Of a stretch of DNA of 64,000 nucleotides, positions 9,563 to 17,776 are shown piece after piece. Origin of the DNA: GCA-002708315 sp963676635 (GTDB lineage Bacteria > Bacteroidota > Bacteroidia > Bacteroidales > F082); NCBI GenBank assembly GCA_963676635.1, contig OY781105.1, forward strand, positions 3,100,001 to 3,164,000, in the 5' to 3' direction. A model generated the notes under the pieces. The model was not told the DNA's origin and searched no databases. It saw only the letters and a list, made by a program, of their open reading frames with translations. Both the position numbers and the translations under genes were made by a program. Position 1 is the first letter of the stretch, and each line of letters opens with the position of its first letter.

Positions 9563-12500
9563 AGGCATTAATTAAATACATATTACTTACTATTGTGCTT
9601 ACAGCTGGTATTAATGTATTAGCACAACAGGGAACCACTCCTGTGGGAGTAGATGTAATTATTGTAACCTTTAATAATCCACCATCTTCATTAAATGTTT
9701 TTGAAGCTCCTTTAAAATATAATAAGACTTTTGCTTTGAGTATGCAGATAGATGATGCTGACTTATCATTATATACAAATGGCTATCCTGTATTTCATGG
9801 TGGAGTGGTTGATGGAGAATCTTATCCGGGCCTTTTCTATTCTGATGGTTGTGGTAACATGCATGAATTTAAAATGAGTGCGGTTGTATATTGTTTCGGA
9901 AATAGTGGAAATAATGGTCCTGATGTACATATAGATAATAGTTCGGGACAATTATCCTGGCAACAAATGGATACTATTTATGGACAAGGATGGGGAATTT
10001 ATAATCATGGCGTTAATTCGGATGCCAGCTCCAATACTGACTTTGTCGATTATTCTATAAATAGAGGAAGAAGCTATATCAGAAGATCCCTTTTCGAAAC
10101 TACTGAAGGTGGTGTTATAACAAATATTTTTGTGAATCCTAATGGGAATCCTTATTATACTCAGCCATCATTTAACTTGGGAAATATTTCTGCTCTTAAT
10201 CAGAATGTGCAGTTTCCTCTGGGAAATAATGGAGGCAATGTCAATGATTCATTAATTGACTGGACTCAACCCCAAAGTTTGTACAGGCTTATTGCGGAAG
10301 ACTTAAATGTTCCTGATTTTGTTGACGGACTTGCTGATTCTTCGAATTATGGAAAGAATTATTGGTCTCCAATATTTACTCATTCACTTGTAAATAATTA
10401 TCTTTTTGATGATTTCACCTCTGATTTCAATTATATCGCAAATACTTATGGTGCTGATGGTTTGGATAATATCCTTATGACTACAGATGAAGAGATTCAG
10501 GATTATCTGATTGTACGTGATGCTGTTTCTATGCATTATGTAGTGGATGGATCAACAGTTTATATTTCATATGATGGTGAAGCTCCTGATGACCTCAGGT
10601 TCTATTCTTCATCAATTGTTATCGAAGCCGATGCTGCTATATCTGATATTACTATCTATGGTAATGATGATCATACTTACACTGGTATTGGTCAAACAGA
10701 TGGGTTGATTAACCTTAACTGGGACGGTAAAGTGATTATTCCTGATACAGTTCTTGCTGATTCAATGGTTAATATTGCAGTTGCTTCAGGAACTCAATAT
10801 GATGCATGGGTTGCAATGGATTATGTTATTACTCTTGAAAATGGATCACATAAAGACTCATTACGACAGGTGCTTTGTGATATACCCGGGACAGTGTATA
10901 ATGACGGATTTTGCGATTGTGAAATCGACTTACAGCCTGATACTACAACAATAAAATATGGTGATTGTATTGATTTAGAGGGCGCTGTTGGTGATTATAC
11001 CTGGGAGTGGCTCATTGGAGATTCATTAATTGCTACAACGCAGGATATTTATGAATGTCCGGAGGATACTACTTTATTCAGGCATGTGGCCACCAACATC
11101 TATGGCTGTCCTGCTGAAGATAATATCCTTGTTAATATTGACTTTTTGAACTTCTCTCTTGGACCTGATGATACGATTTGTATTGGTACATGTGACACAC
11201 TTCACGGACCACCAAATATGAGTATGTATTGGTGGTATGAAAATGGTGAGGAGTTTTCAAATGATTCTGTTGTTATTGTATGTCCTGAACTTACAACCGA
11301 TTTTTCACTAACTGTTGAAGATACAATAGGATCAACAGCTTCTGACACAATTACTATATTTACTTTGGATGTGCCAATCATGGAGTTTGATGCAGATACT
11401 ATAAGGTCTTGTGATGGTATTGATTTTGACCCGGGCTTGTTGGTTGTTGGTGAATTTGACAGTCTTAACTGGGTGTTTAATAATATTGATACTGTTACAT
11501 ATACTGAGGAATTTATTCTTGTCGAACCTGATACATCCGGGACGCTTTTTGTTACTGCATTTGGTGTTAATGGTTGCAATTCCATCGATTCAGTTTATTT
11601 GTCCGTATTCCCTTGGCCGGATATTATAGTAACAAATGATACTTCTCTCTGCAAAGGCGATAGTATTGACCTGAAAGTAACGGGTGGCACAATATTCAGA
11701 TGGATTGCAGGTACTGATACAATTTCAATGGATTCGGTTGTTACTGTAGTGCCTGACTCAACAACCGCATATATTGCAGAAACGGCATTTGCTGATTCAT
11801 TATGTTTTGCCATGGATACTGTTATTGTTTCTATTTTATCTCCAGCTGAGACGGCAATTGAATATGATACTAATGTTGTTTGTCAGTATTCAGAGATTGT
11901 ACTTACAGCAACTGGTGCTGATACTTATTTATGGACACCGGGTGATGATACCACAGCTCAATACTCCTTTATTATTACAGACACAACCAAAGTATGGCTC
12001 ACTGGAACTTCTGTTGATGGCTGTGTGCACACTGATAGTGTTGAGATGGCAATTATTGAAGCTCCGGTTGTGAGTTTCTCTGGATTGCTTCAGGCTTATT
12101 GCGAGAATGATGATGCTCAGGTTCTGGTGGGAGTGCCTTCAGGAGGATCTTTTTATAGTGATGGCATTGTTGGGGATGAATTTTATCCTTCATTAGCCGG
12201 AACGGGAATGCATGAGGTTGTTTATGGATTAATCGATACAACTGGTTGTTGGGGATATGATACTTTAATAACGACTGTTTATGCCAATGGAGGAGAAATT
12301 GATCTTGGCTCTGATTTTGACCTATTGCCTGACTCAAGTAAATTGTTGGATGCAGGTGCCGGGTTTAATTCTTACATATGGACAACTGGTGAAACAACAC
12401 AAGAAATAACTGTTACTAACGATGGTGTGCATTTTGGTACCTATGAATATGCTGTGATGGGATTGATTAACGGATGCTCTACCAGAGGTAGTGTTATGGT

Positions 12501-12786
12501 AACATTCAGTAACCCTGACGGTATTTCTGAAAACCTATTTAAGGGGCTTAGAATATATCCTAATCCGGCTAACGGTAGCTTCAATATTGAGTTTGAAAGC
12601 AATGACAATAGCTTTGCAGTGGATGTATTTAGTGTCCAGGGATACAAAGTTTATAGCAGGAATAATATAGGTTGTAATGATAATTGTCATGTTACAATTG
12701 AATTACCGCAGCTTCAGGCTGGAATTTATTTTATCGAGATAAGAACAGCTAATGGTGTGGTAACTTCAAGGATTGTTATCAATTAA
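9559..12786 (+). CDS. Giant T9SS type A cargo with putative NodB-like deacetylase domain and Ig-like repeats
   Basis: 1075-aa secreted protein with a signal peptide ending GINVLAQQ. Residues about 45-330 begin APLKYNK then LSMQIDDADLS and include WGIYNHGVNSD. These resemble the Asp-Asp and His motifs of polysaccharide deacetylases (NodB fold), but the match is weak. Repeated Ig-like modules with regularly placed DSVxVxP strands follow. The C terminus (YPNPANGSFNIEF, then AGIYFIEI and SRIVIN) is a T9SS type A sorting domain. AGGAGA precedes the ATG, which overlaps the porP stop. It shares its N-terminal segment with the 6974 product. Its substrate, if enzymatic, is unknown; it may be a surface adhesin. 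Confidence 0.75.
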   Translation: MKALIKYILLTIVLTAGINVLAQQGTTPVGVDVIIVTFNNPPSSLNVFEAPLKYNKTFALSMQIDDADLSLYTNGYPVFHGGVVDGESYPGLFYSDGCGNMHEFKMSAVVYCFGNSGNNGPDVHIDNSSGQLSWQQMDTIYGQGWGIYNHGVNSDASSNTDFVDYSINRGRSYIRRSLFETTEGGVITNIFVNPNGNPYYTQPSFNLGNISALNQNVQFPLGNNGGNVNDSLIDWTQPQSLYRLIAEDLNVPDFVDGLADSSNYGKNYWSPIFTHSLVNNYLFDDFTSDFNYIANTYGADGLDNILMTTDEEIQDYLIVRDAVSMHYVVDGSTVYISYDGEAPDDLRFYSSSIVIEADAAISDITIYGNDDHTYTGIGQTDGLINLNWDGKVIIPDTVLADSMVNIAVASGTQYDAWVAMDYVITLENGSHKDSLRQVLCDIPGTVYNDGFCDCEIDLQPDTTTIKYGDCIDLEGAVGDYTWEWLIGDSLIATTQDIYECPEDTTLFRHVATNIYGCPAEDNILVNIDFLNFSLGPDDTICIGTCDTLHGPPNMSMYWWYENGEEFSNDSVVIVCPELTTDFSLTVEDTIGSTASDTITIFTLDVPIMEFDADTIRSCDGIDFDPGLLVVGEFDSLNWVFNNIDTVTYTEEFILVEPDTSGTLFVTAFGVNGCNSIDSVYLSVFPWPDIIVTNDTSLCKGDSIDLKVTGGTIFRWIAGTDTISMDSVVTVVPDSTTAYIAETAFADSLCFAMDTVIVSILSPAETAIEYDTNVVCQYSEIVLTATGADTYLWTPGDDTTAQYSFIITDTTKVWLTGTSVDGCVHTDSVEMAIIEAPVVSFSGLLQAYCENDDAQVLVGVPSGGSFYSDGIVGDEFYPSLAGTGMHEVVYGLIDTTGCWGYDTLITTVYANGGEIDLGSDFDLLPDSSKLLDAGAGFNSYIWTTGETTQEITVTNDGVHFGTYEYAVMGLINGCSTRGSVMVTFSNPDGISENLFKGLRIYPNPANGSFNIEFESNDNSFAVDVFSVQGYKVYSRNNIGCNDNCHVTIELPQLQAGIYFIEIRTANGVVTSRIVIN

Positions 12787-12812
12787 TTGTAAATTTGCCC
12801 AAAAATATTTCT

Positions 12813-13784
12813 ATGACAAAGATATTAGGCGTTGGTAATGCGCTCGTTGATGTGCTTATCCAACTGGATGATGATATACTCCTTGAAACATTGGAGTTAC
12901 CTAAAGGAAGTATGCAGCTTGTTGATGTTGAGAAGTCAGCGAATATTCAAAAGCACAGTGATATTCTTGAGAAGAGTATGGCTTCAGGCGGAAGTGCTGC
13001 CAACACTATTCATGGTTTAGCTAGTCTTGGTGTTAAAACTTCATTTATCGGCACAGTGGGTGATGATGAAATCGGTGAGTTTTTTCATAATGATATGCTC
13101 AAAAACAATATTGAGCCTATGCTTATCAAAAGTAAATCACCTTCAGGTATTGCAAATGCTATGATTAGTAAAGATGGGGAGCGTACGTTTGGAACATTTC
13201 TGGGTGCTGCCATTGAGCTATCTTCTGATCATATAACCAGTGTTAGTTTTAATGATCATGATATACTCCACGTTGAAGGTTATCTGGTGCAGAACCATGC
13301 TCTGTTGGAAACAATCCTGAAAAAAGCAAAAGAAAACGGACTTAAAGTATCTATTGATCTGGCGAGCTATAATGTTGTTGAAGATAATCTGGAGTTTCTT
13401 ACTGAGATGGTTAAAAATTATGTTGACATACTTTTTGCCAATGAAGAAGAAGCTAAGGCTTTTACCGGACTTGAACCAGAAACTGCTCTTAATAAAATAG
13501 CACAATGGGTGGATATAGCCGTTGTGAAGATTGGTAAAAAAGGGTCTCTAATTAAAAAAGGCGATGAGATAGCTGTTGTTTCTGCCAGTGAAGGTGTGAA
13601 ACCTTTAGATACAACAGGTGCAGGCGACCTTTATGCTGCCGGATTTCTTTTTGGTATTGTCAATAACCTTGATCTTCAAAAGGCTGGTGAAGCTGGTAAT
13701 TTGTTGGCTGAACATGTTATTCGTGTTATCGGAGCTAAAATACCTGAAGATGCCTGGAAGGTTATTCATGAGAAGCTTAAATAA
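12813..13784 (+). CDS. PfkB-family carbohydrate/nucleoside kinase (adenosine kinase-like)
   Basis: Cytoplasmic kinase of the ribokinase fold, predicted to phosphorylate a sugar or nucleoside with ATP. The N terminus GVGNALVDVL, the substrate-side GGSAANT motif and the C-terminal anion-hole motif DTTGAGDLYAAGFL, with its catalytic aspartate, are all present. The frame can be extended to a TTG at 12795, but the ATG at 12813 matches the family N terminus and is preferred. Sequence style (LPKGSMQLVD, GGSAANTIHGLA) resembles the adenosine-kinase/PfkB group widespread in Bacteroidota. It begins 26 bp after the T9SS cargo gene and may be read from the same transcript. Substrate unproven. Confidence 0.88.
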   Translation: MTKILGVGNALVDVLIQLDDDILLETLELPKGSMQLVDVEKSANIQKHSDILEKSMASGGSAANTIHGLASLGVKTSFIGTVGDDEIGEFFHNDMLKNNIEPMLIKSKSPSGIANAMISKDGERTFGTFLGAAIELSSDHITSVSFNDHDILHVEGYLVQNHALLETILKKAKENGLKVSIDLASYNVVEDNLEFLTEMVKNYVDILFANEEEAKAFTGLEPETALNKIAQWVDIAVVKIGKKGSLIKKGDEIAVVSASEGVKPLDTTGAGDLYAAGFLFGIVNNLDLQKAGEAGNLLAEHVIRVIGAKIPEDAWKVIHEKLK

Positions 13785-13870
13785 TTAAGCTGTATTGACT
13801 GCTAAATGCGGGAAATGATTGTTAACGTGATAAATTCGTTAATAATATTTCGGGGTTAAATTAATTTTAC

Positions 13871-13899
13871 TACATTTGCGCACCTGTTTTGTCAGGTGC
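13871..13899 (+). promoter_or_regulatory. EF-G2 promoter -7 box and 5' leader hairpin
   Basis: TACATTTG at 13871-13878 matches TAnnTTTG. Immediately downstream GCACCTG (13880-13886) and CAGGTGC (13893-13899) form a 7-bp stem with a 6-base loop. If transcription starts near here the leader is about 120 nt and begins with this hairpin, which could stabilise the mRNA. The start site is inferred. Confidence 0.45.
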
Positions 13900-14006
13900 T
13901 AACTTGCTTATATTTCGAAGCTTACAATTTATAAGAAATATATGTATGTAGCATGTTGGTTTTCTGTGATATAACAATTATTAAAAATAGTATAAATTAC
14001 TGAAGG

Positions 14007-16142
14007 ATGAAGGTTTACGAAACTAAAGACATTAGAAATATTGCTCTTATCGGAGCTGCAAAATCGGGAAAGACCTCAATGGCTGAAGCCATGGTTTTTG
14101 AAGGGAAAATTATAAACAGAAGAGGAAGTGTTGATGATAAAAACACAGTTTCTGACTACAAGCCAATTGAGCTTGACCGTCAGCATTCTGTTCACTCTTC
14201 ATTACTCTATACAACTTATAATGATAAAAAGATAAACCTTCTGGATACTCCTGGTTTTTCTGATTATATTGGTGAAATTATTGCTGCTCTTAATGTTGCG
14301 GATACTGCATTGTTTATGGTGAATAGTCAGAGTGGTGTTGAAGCAACAACTGAAACAGCATGGAAACAGGCTGATGATCAGAATGTGCCTGTTGTATTTG
14401 CTATGAATCAACTTGACCATCACGGTGCTAACTTTAATGAAACTATTCGTTCGTTAAAAGAGTATTTCGGTGAAAAAGTTACAGTTACTCAATATCCTGT
14501 AAATGCTGGTGAAGGCTTTGATACTATAATCGACCTTGTGATGATGAAGCAGCTTAAGTTTGATGCTGAAGGTGGTGAACCTGAAGTTTCTGATATTCCT
14601 GCTTCTGAAAAAGATAAAGCTGAAGAATTGCATTTAGCTCTTATTGAAAATGCTGCTGAAGGTGATGAAGCTTTAATGGAAAAATATTTTGAGAATGATA
14701 CTCTTACTCTTGAAGAAATGAGAGAAGGTATTCGTTTGGGTCTTATCAGCCGTTCTATTTTCCCTGTTATGTGTACTGCTGCTAAACATGGTATTGGTGC
14801 TACTCGTATTATGGACTTTATTACTAAATCATGTCCTTCTCCTGATCAAATGCCAGCTCGTAAAACGAAAGATGGAAAAGAGTTTGGATGCAAAACCGAA
14901 GACTCTACTGCATTATTTGTGTTTAAAACTTCTATTGAACAGCATTTAGGTGAGGTGTCTTTCTTTAAAGTATATGGTGGTACTGTAACTGAAGGTATGG
15001 ACCTTATTAACCCTCGTAATGGTAATAAGGAAAGAATTTCACAGCTTGTTGCTCTTAACGGTAAAAATCGTGAGAAGCTTGAAAAAGTTGTTGCTGGTGA
15101 TATTGCAACTACTATTAAGCTTAAAGATGTGAAAACTAATGACTCACTAATGGAATCTAAAGAGTCTGATTCTGGTTTTGAACCATTACCATTGCCTGCA
15201 CATCTTTATATTATGGCTATGAAGGCTGTTAATAGCTCTGATGATGAAAAGCTTGGCTCTTCACTTAATGAGTTACATCGTACTGACCCAACTATTGAAA
15301 TTGAATTTTCACGTGAACTTAAGCAAATGCTTGTAAAAACTCAGGGTGAATTTCATATAAATACTATAAGATGGTATCTGAATAATCAGTTTAAAATTGA
15401 AACTGAAGTATTTGTACCTAAGATTCCTTATCGTGAAACTATCACAAAGACTGCCAATGCAGATTACCGTCATAAAAAACAATCTGGTGGTTCAGGTCAG
15501 TTTGGTGAAGTGCACTTAAGAATCATGCCTTACACTGAAGGTTATAAAAATCCAACTGATATCCCTGTTCGTGGAACTGATGTTCATGATCTTCCTTGGG
15601 GTGGTAAGCTTGTTTTCAATAACTGTATCGTTGGTGGTGCTATCGACGCTCGTTTTCTCCCTGCTATTCTTAAAGGTATTATGGAACGTATGAACGAAGG
15701 CCCTCTTACTGGTTCTTATGCACGTGATATTGTTGTTTATATCTATGATGGTAAAATGCACCCGGTTGATTCAAATGAAATCTCTTTTAAACTTGCCGGA
15801 CGTAATGCATTTAGTACTGCATTTAAAAATGCTGGTCCTAAGATTATGGAGCCTATTAATGATGTTGAGATTAGCGTGCCAGAAGATATGATGGGTGCTG
15901 TTATGACTGACCTTCAGGGGCGTCGTGGTATTATTATGGGTATGGATGCTGTTGGCCGTAACCAGCTTATTAAAGCTAAAGTGCCTGCTGCTGAAATGAG
16001 CAAATATGCTACATCATTAAGCGCTATTACTTCAGGTCGTGGTACTTTCTCATCAAAATATGATACTTATCAACAAGTTCCTTCTGATGTTCAGGATGCT
16101 CTCCTGAAAGCTTACGAAGAATCTTTGGAAGAGGAAGAATAG
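14007..16142 (+). CDS. fusA2: EF-G2-type elongation factor G paralog
   Basis: 711-aa translational GTPase with the full EF-G domain order. G1 is GAAKSGKT (16-23). G3 is DTPGFSDY (80-87) where canonical EF-G has DTPGHVDF, so the catalytic histidine is a phenylalanine. G4 is NQLD (134-137) instead of NKxD. The switch I RGITI motif is not seen; RQHSVHSS occurs in the corresponding area. Domain IV/V follow with KKQSGGSGQFGEV, GSYARDI and the C-terminal GRRGIIMGMD. These changes match the EF-G-like/EF-G2 branch. As I recall, the Bacteroides EF-G2 paralog supports translocation without GTP hydrolysis under nutrient limitation. The gene is monocistronic with a strong terminator. Confidence 0.88.
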   Translation: MKVYETKDIRNIALIGAAKSGKTSMAEAMVFEGKIINRRGSVDDKNTVSDYKPIELDRQHSVHSSLLYTTYNDKKINLLDTPGFSDYIGEIIAALNVADTALFMVNSQSGVEATTETAWKQADDQNVPVVFAMNQLDHHGANFNETIRSLKEYFGEKVTVTQYPVNAGEGFDTIIDLVMMKQLKFDAEGGEPEVSDIPASEKDKAEELHLALIENAAEGDEALMEKYFENDTLTLEEMREGIRLGLISRSIFPVMCTAAKHGIGATRIMDFITKSCPSPDQMPARKTKDGKEFGCKTEDSTALFVFKTSIEQHLGEVSFFKVYGGTVTEGMDLINPRNGNKERISQLVALNGKNREKLEKVVAGDIATTIKLKDVKTNDSLMESKESDSGFEPLPLPAHLYIMAMKAVNSSDDEKLGSSLNELHRTDPTIEIEFSRELKQMLVKTQGEFHINTIRWYLNNQFKIETEVFVPKIPYRETITKTANADYRHKKQSGGSGQFGEVHLRIMPYTEGYKNPTDIPVRGTDVHDLPWGGKLVFNNCIVGGAIDARFLPAILKGIMERMNEGPLTGSYARDIVVYIYDGKMHPVDSNEISFKLAGRNAFSTAFKNAGPKIMEPINDVEISVPEDMMGAVMTDLQGRRGIIMGMDAVGRNQLIKAKVPAAEMSKYATSLSAITSGRGTFSSKYDTYQQVPSDVQDALLKAYEESLEEEE

Positions 16143-16166
16143 ATATATTTATTAAAATTATATTAG

Positions 16167-16197
16167 AAAGGCTGTTTCATTTGAAGCAGCCTTTTTT
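16167..16197 (+). terminator. Intrinsic terminator of the EF-G2 gene
   Basis: AAAGGCTGTTTCA / TGAAGCAGCCTTT (one G-T wobble, 2-base loop) followed by a T run; 25 bp after the stop codon. Confidence 0.92.
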
Positions 16198-16246
16198 GTT
16201 ATGAAGATTTTCGAATTGTCGCTCGAATCTTGTCAAAACAATTATT

Positions 16247-16434
16247 TTCACTTCACAAATGACACATTTCCACTTCACAAAAAATAATCCTGATGCGCAT
16301 CAAAAACAATTCTGATGCGCATCAAGAATGATCCTGATGCGCATCAAAAGTAATCCTGATGCGCATCAGAATGTTAATCAGACAAGTGAAAAGAAGACTT
16401 TACACAAGTGTGAACAGATGTTTTCTCAAGTGAA
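16247..16434. repeat. Array 1: nine elements on a 22-bp lattice, four TGATGCGCATCA palindromes in the centre
   Basis: Perfect 12-bp palindromes TGATGCGCATCA start at 16291, 16313, 16335 and 16357, exactly 22 bp apart, with 10-bp AT-rich spacers. Two boxes to the left (12-mers at 16247 and 16269, both containing CACTTCACAA) and three to the right (16379, 16401, 16423, containing ACAAGTGAA, ACAAGTGTG and TCAAGTGAA) stay on the same lattice. Reading outward from the core, left and right arms share AAGTGaaaAt, so they are inverted. The array fills the gap between the EF-G2 terminator and the 3' end of a minus-strand DUF4625-like gene, ending 9 bp from its stop codon. A period of 22 is not a multiple of 3, so it is not coding. 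It looks like an array of sites for a multimeric DNA-binding protein. Confidence 0.9.
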
Positions 16435-16443
16435 AATCAGAAT

Positions 16444-16938
16444 CTAATAGCGATGAAGCATTTTTATACTTAGTCCTTTTTGTGATGACCATCCTTCATG
16501 GTCTGTCAGGCTTATGAAAAAATGATAATCCCCTTCGTCGTATTCACCATCACTATTTCCGGATGGAATGGTTACACTTATGTCTGTTAAGTATTCATTT
16601 TGTCCTTCCGGGATATCGTAATCTTCAATTGTTACAAATGGATTAATGGCTTCCTTAACAGGATCCAATTCACATTCGGTTACTTCGGTTGTATGTGAAT
16701 GATGATCGAAGTTGTTGTGGATGTCGATACTGTATGAACCCAGTTGAATATTATCTGTAAATAATGCCTTGAAAGTGAATGATTCACCAAAATATATTGT
16801 ATCGCAGTTTACTGGAAATGCCTCACTGAAGTTCAAATCAATAACAGGTTCTGTTTTGTCGATATCTTCATCCTTAGTACATGATGTGGCTATAATTACT
16901 GCGATTATGAGGAAGTAATATATCTTAAAGTTTTTCAT
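16444..16938 (-). CDS. DUF4625-like lipoprotein, short
   Basis: 164-aa predicted lipoprotein: signal peptide with lipobox IATSC (cysteine near residue 20). One Ig-like DUF4625-type domain contains a histidine-rich loop (NNFDHHSHTTE) suited to metal binding and ends with DGEYDEGDYHFFISLTDHEGW. It is the last gene of the Fur-controlled operon, 12 bp after its longer paralog. DUF4625 proteins are often found beside TonB receptors in Bacteroidota; a metal-capture role is inferred from the histidines and the context. Confidence 0.7.
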   Translation of the reverse strand: MKNFKIYYFLIIAVIIATSCTKDEDIDKTEPVIDLNFSEAFPVNCDTIYFGESFTFKALFTDNIQLGSYSIDIHNNFDHHSHTTEVTECELDPVKEAINPFVTIEDYDIPEGQNEYLTDISVTIPSGNSDGEYDEGDYHFFISLTDHEGWSSQKGLSIKMLHRY

Positions 16939-16950
16939 TATCTAAATAAT

Positions 16951-17772
16951 TTAATAGTTAATTATTATTGAGTAATGATCTGAAAATGTCCAATTACCTC
17001 CGAAGGCGTCCACGGTTTTTACAATGATGTAATAATCTGAGGATTGCCAGGAAATTTCTCCTGATATTTCATTTGGTGTTATGTTGTTGTCGTAGGTTGC
17101 TCCAATGTTTATTTCTGCTGAAAAGGAATATTCTCCTGAGTCTTCAAAGTCGTGGGTGTGAAGGAGTGCTATTGTATTAGTAGCGTTTACACTTTCGTCA
17201 GACAGGTTTTGGTTAACGCGAACCAGACCGATATATAATCCGCCAAGAGCCTGATCATCGCTTACAATACCGCTGATGCTGATTGTTTCTCCATTGTTAA
17301 AAACCTGATTCTCTGAAGGGGAGCTTGATACTGAAATTACAGGAGCTGTATCATCGTCGGGTAGCTTAATTTCCAGTGTGTCTGTAATAATAGTCTCTTG
17401 CCCTTCCATGTCTTTAACAATGAAAGAGAAGCTGTAATAGCCTTCTTCGGCATAATCAGGTACTTCGATATGTTTATGAAAAGTAGTGTTTTTTAATCCT
17501 GAAAATTCTGTATAAGTGGTATCGGCTTCCCAGTTCTCTTCTTGTTGCTCAAAAGGCGATATCTGTACTGTGATATTGTCAATTGTTCCTTCGGCAACTA
17601 CATCTGCTTCAATGTGCAGGTCACTGCCGGCATATGCTATTCTGCTGTTCTCGTATCCCAATTCTGTAATGTTTGCTGTTGGTACTGGAATAGTGTTATC
17701 ATCTTTTGTGCATGATGATAAAGTAAAGGTTGTTATTGCTGCAATTAAAATAATAAGTGTTCTTGTATTCAT
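16951..17772 (-). CDS. DUF4625-like lipoprotein, two-domain
   Basis: 273-aa predicted lipoprotein with lipobox LSSCTKDD. It appears to hold two Ig-like repeats: ANITELGYENSRIAYAGSDL begins the first, and ISVSSSPSENQVFNNGETI the second. The second contains LLHTHDFEDSGEYSF, aligned in style with the histidine loop of the shorter paralog. The gene starts 4 bp after the TonB-receptor stop, so it is almost certainly co-transcribed. It probably sits on the outer membrane as an accessory of that receptor. The ligand is not known. Confidence 0.7.
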   Translation of the reverse strand: MNTRTLIILIAAITTFTLSSCTKDDNTIPVPTANITELGYENSRIAYAGSDLHIEADVVAEGTIDNITVQISPFEQQEENWEADTTYTEFSGLKNTTFHKHIEVPDYAEEGYYSFSFIVKDMEGQETIITDTLEIKLPDDDTAPVISVSSSPSENQVFNNGETISISGIVSDDQALGGLYIGLVRVNQNLSDESVNATNTIALLHTHDFEDSGEYSFSAEINIGATYDNNITPNEISGEISWQSSDYYIIVKTVDAFGGNWTFSDHYSIIINY

Positions 17773-17776
17773 AATT

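Noticed and set aside
12795..12812. TTG start for the PfkB-family kinase
   Set aside because: The ATG at 12813 matches the family N terminus.
16247..16434. CRISPR array
   Set aside because: Repeats are 12-bp palindromes with similar 10-bp spacers; CRISPR repeats and unique spacers are much longer, and no cas genes are present.
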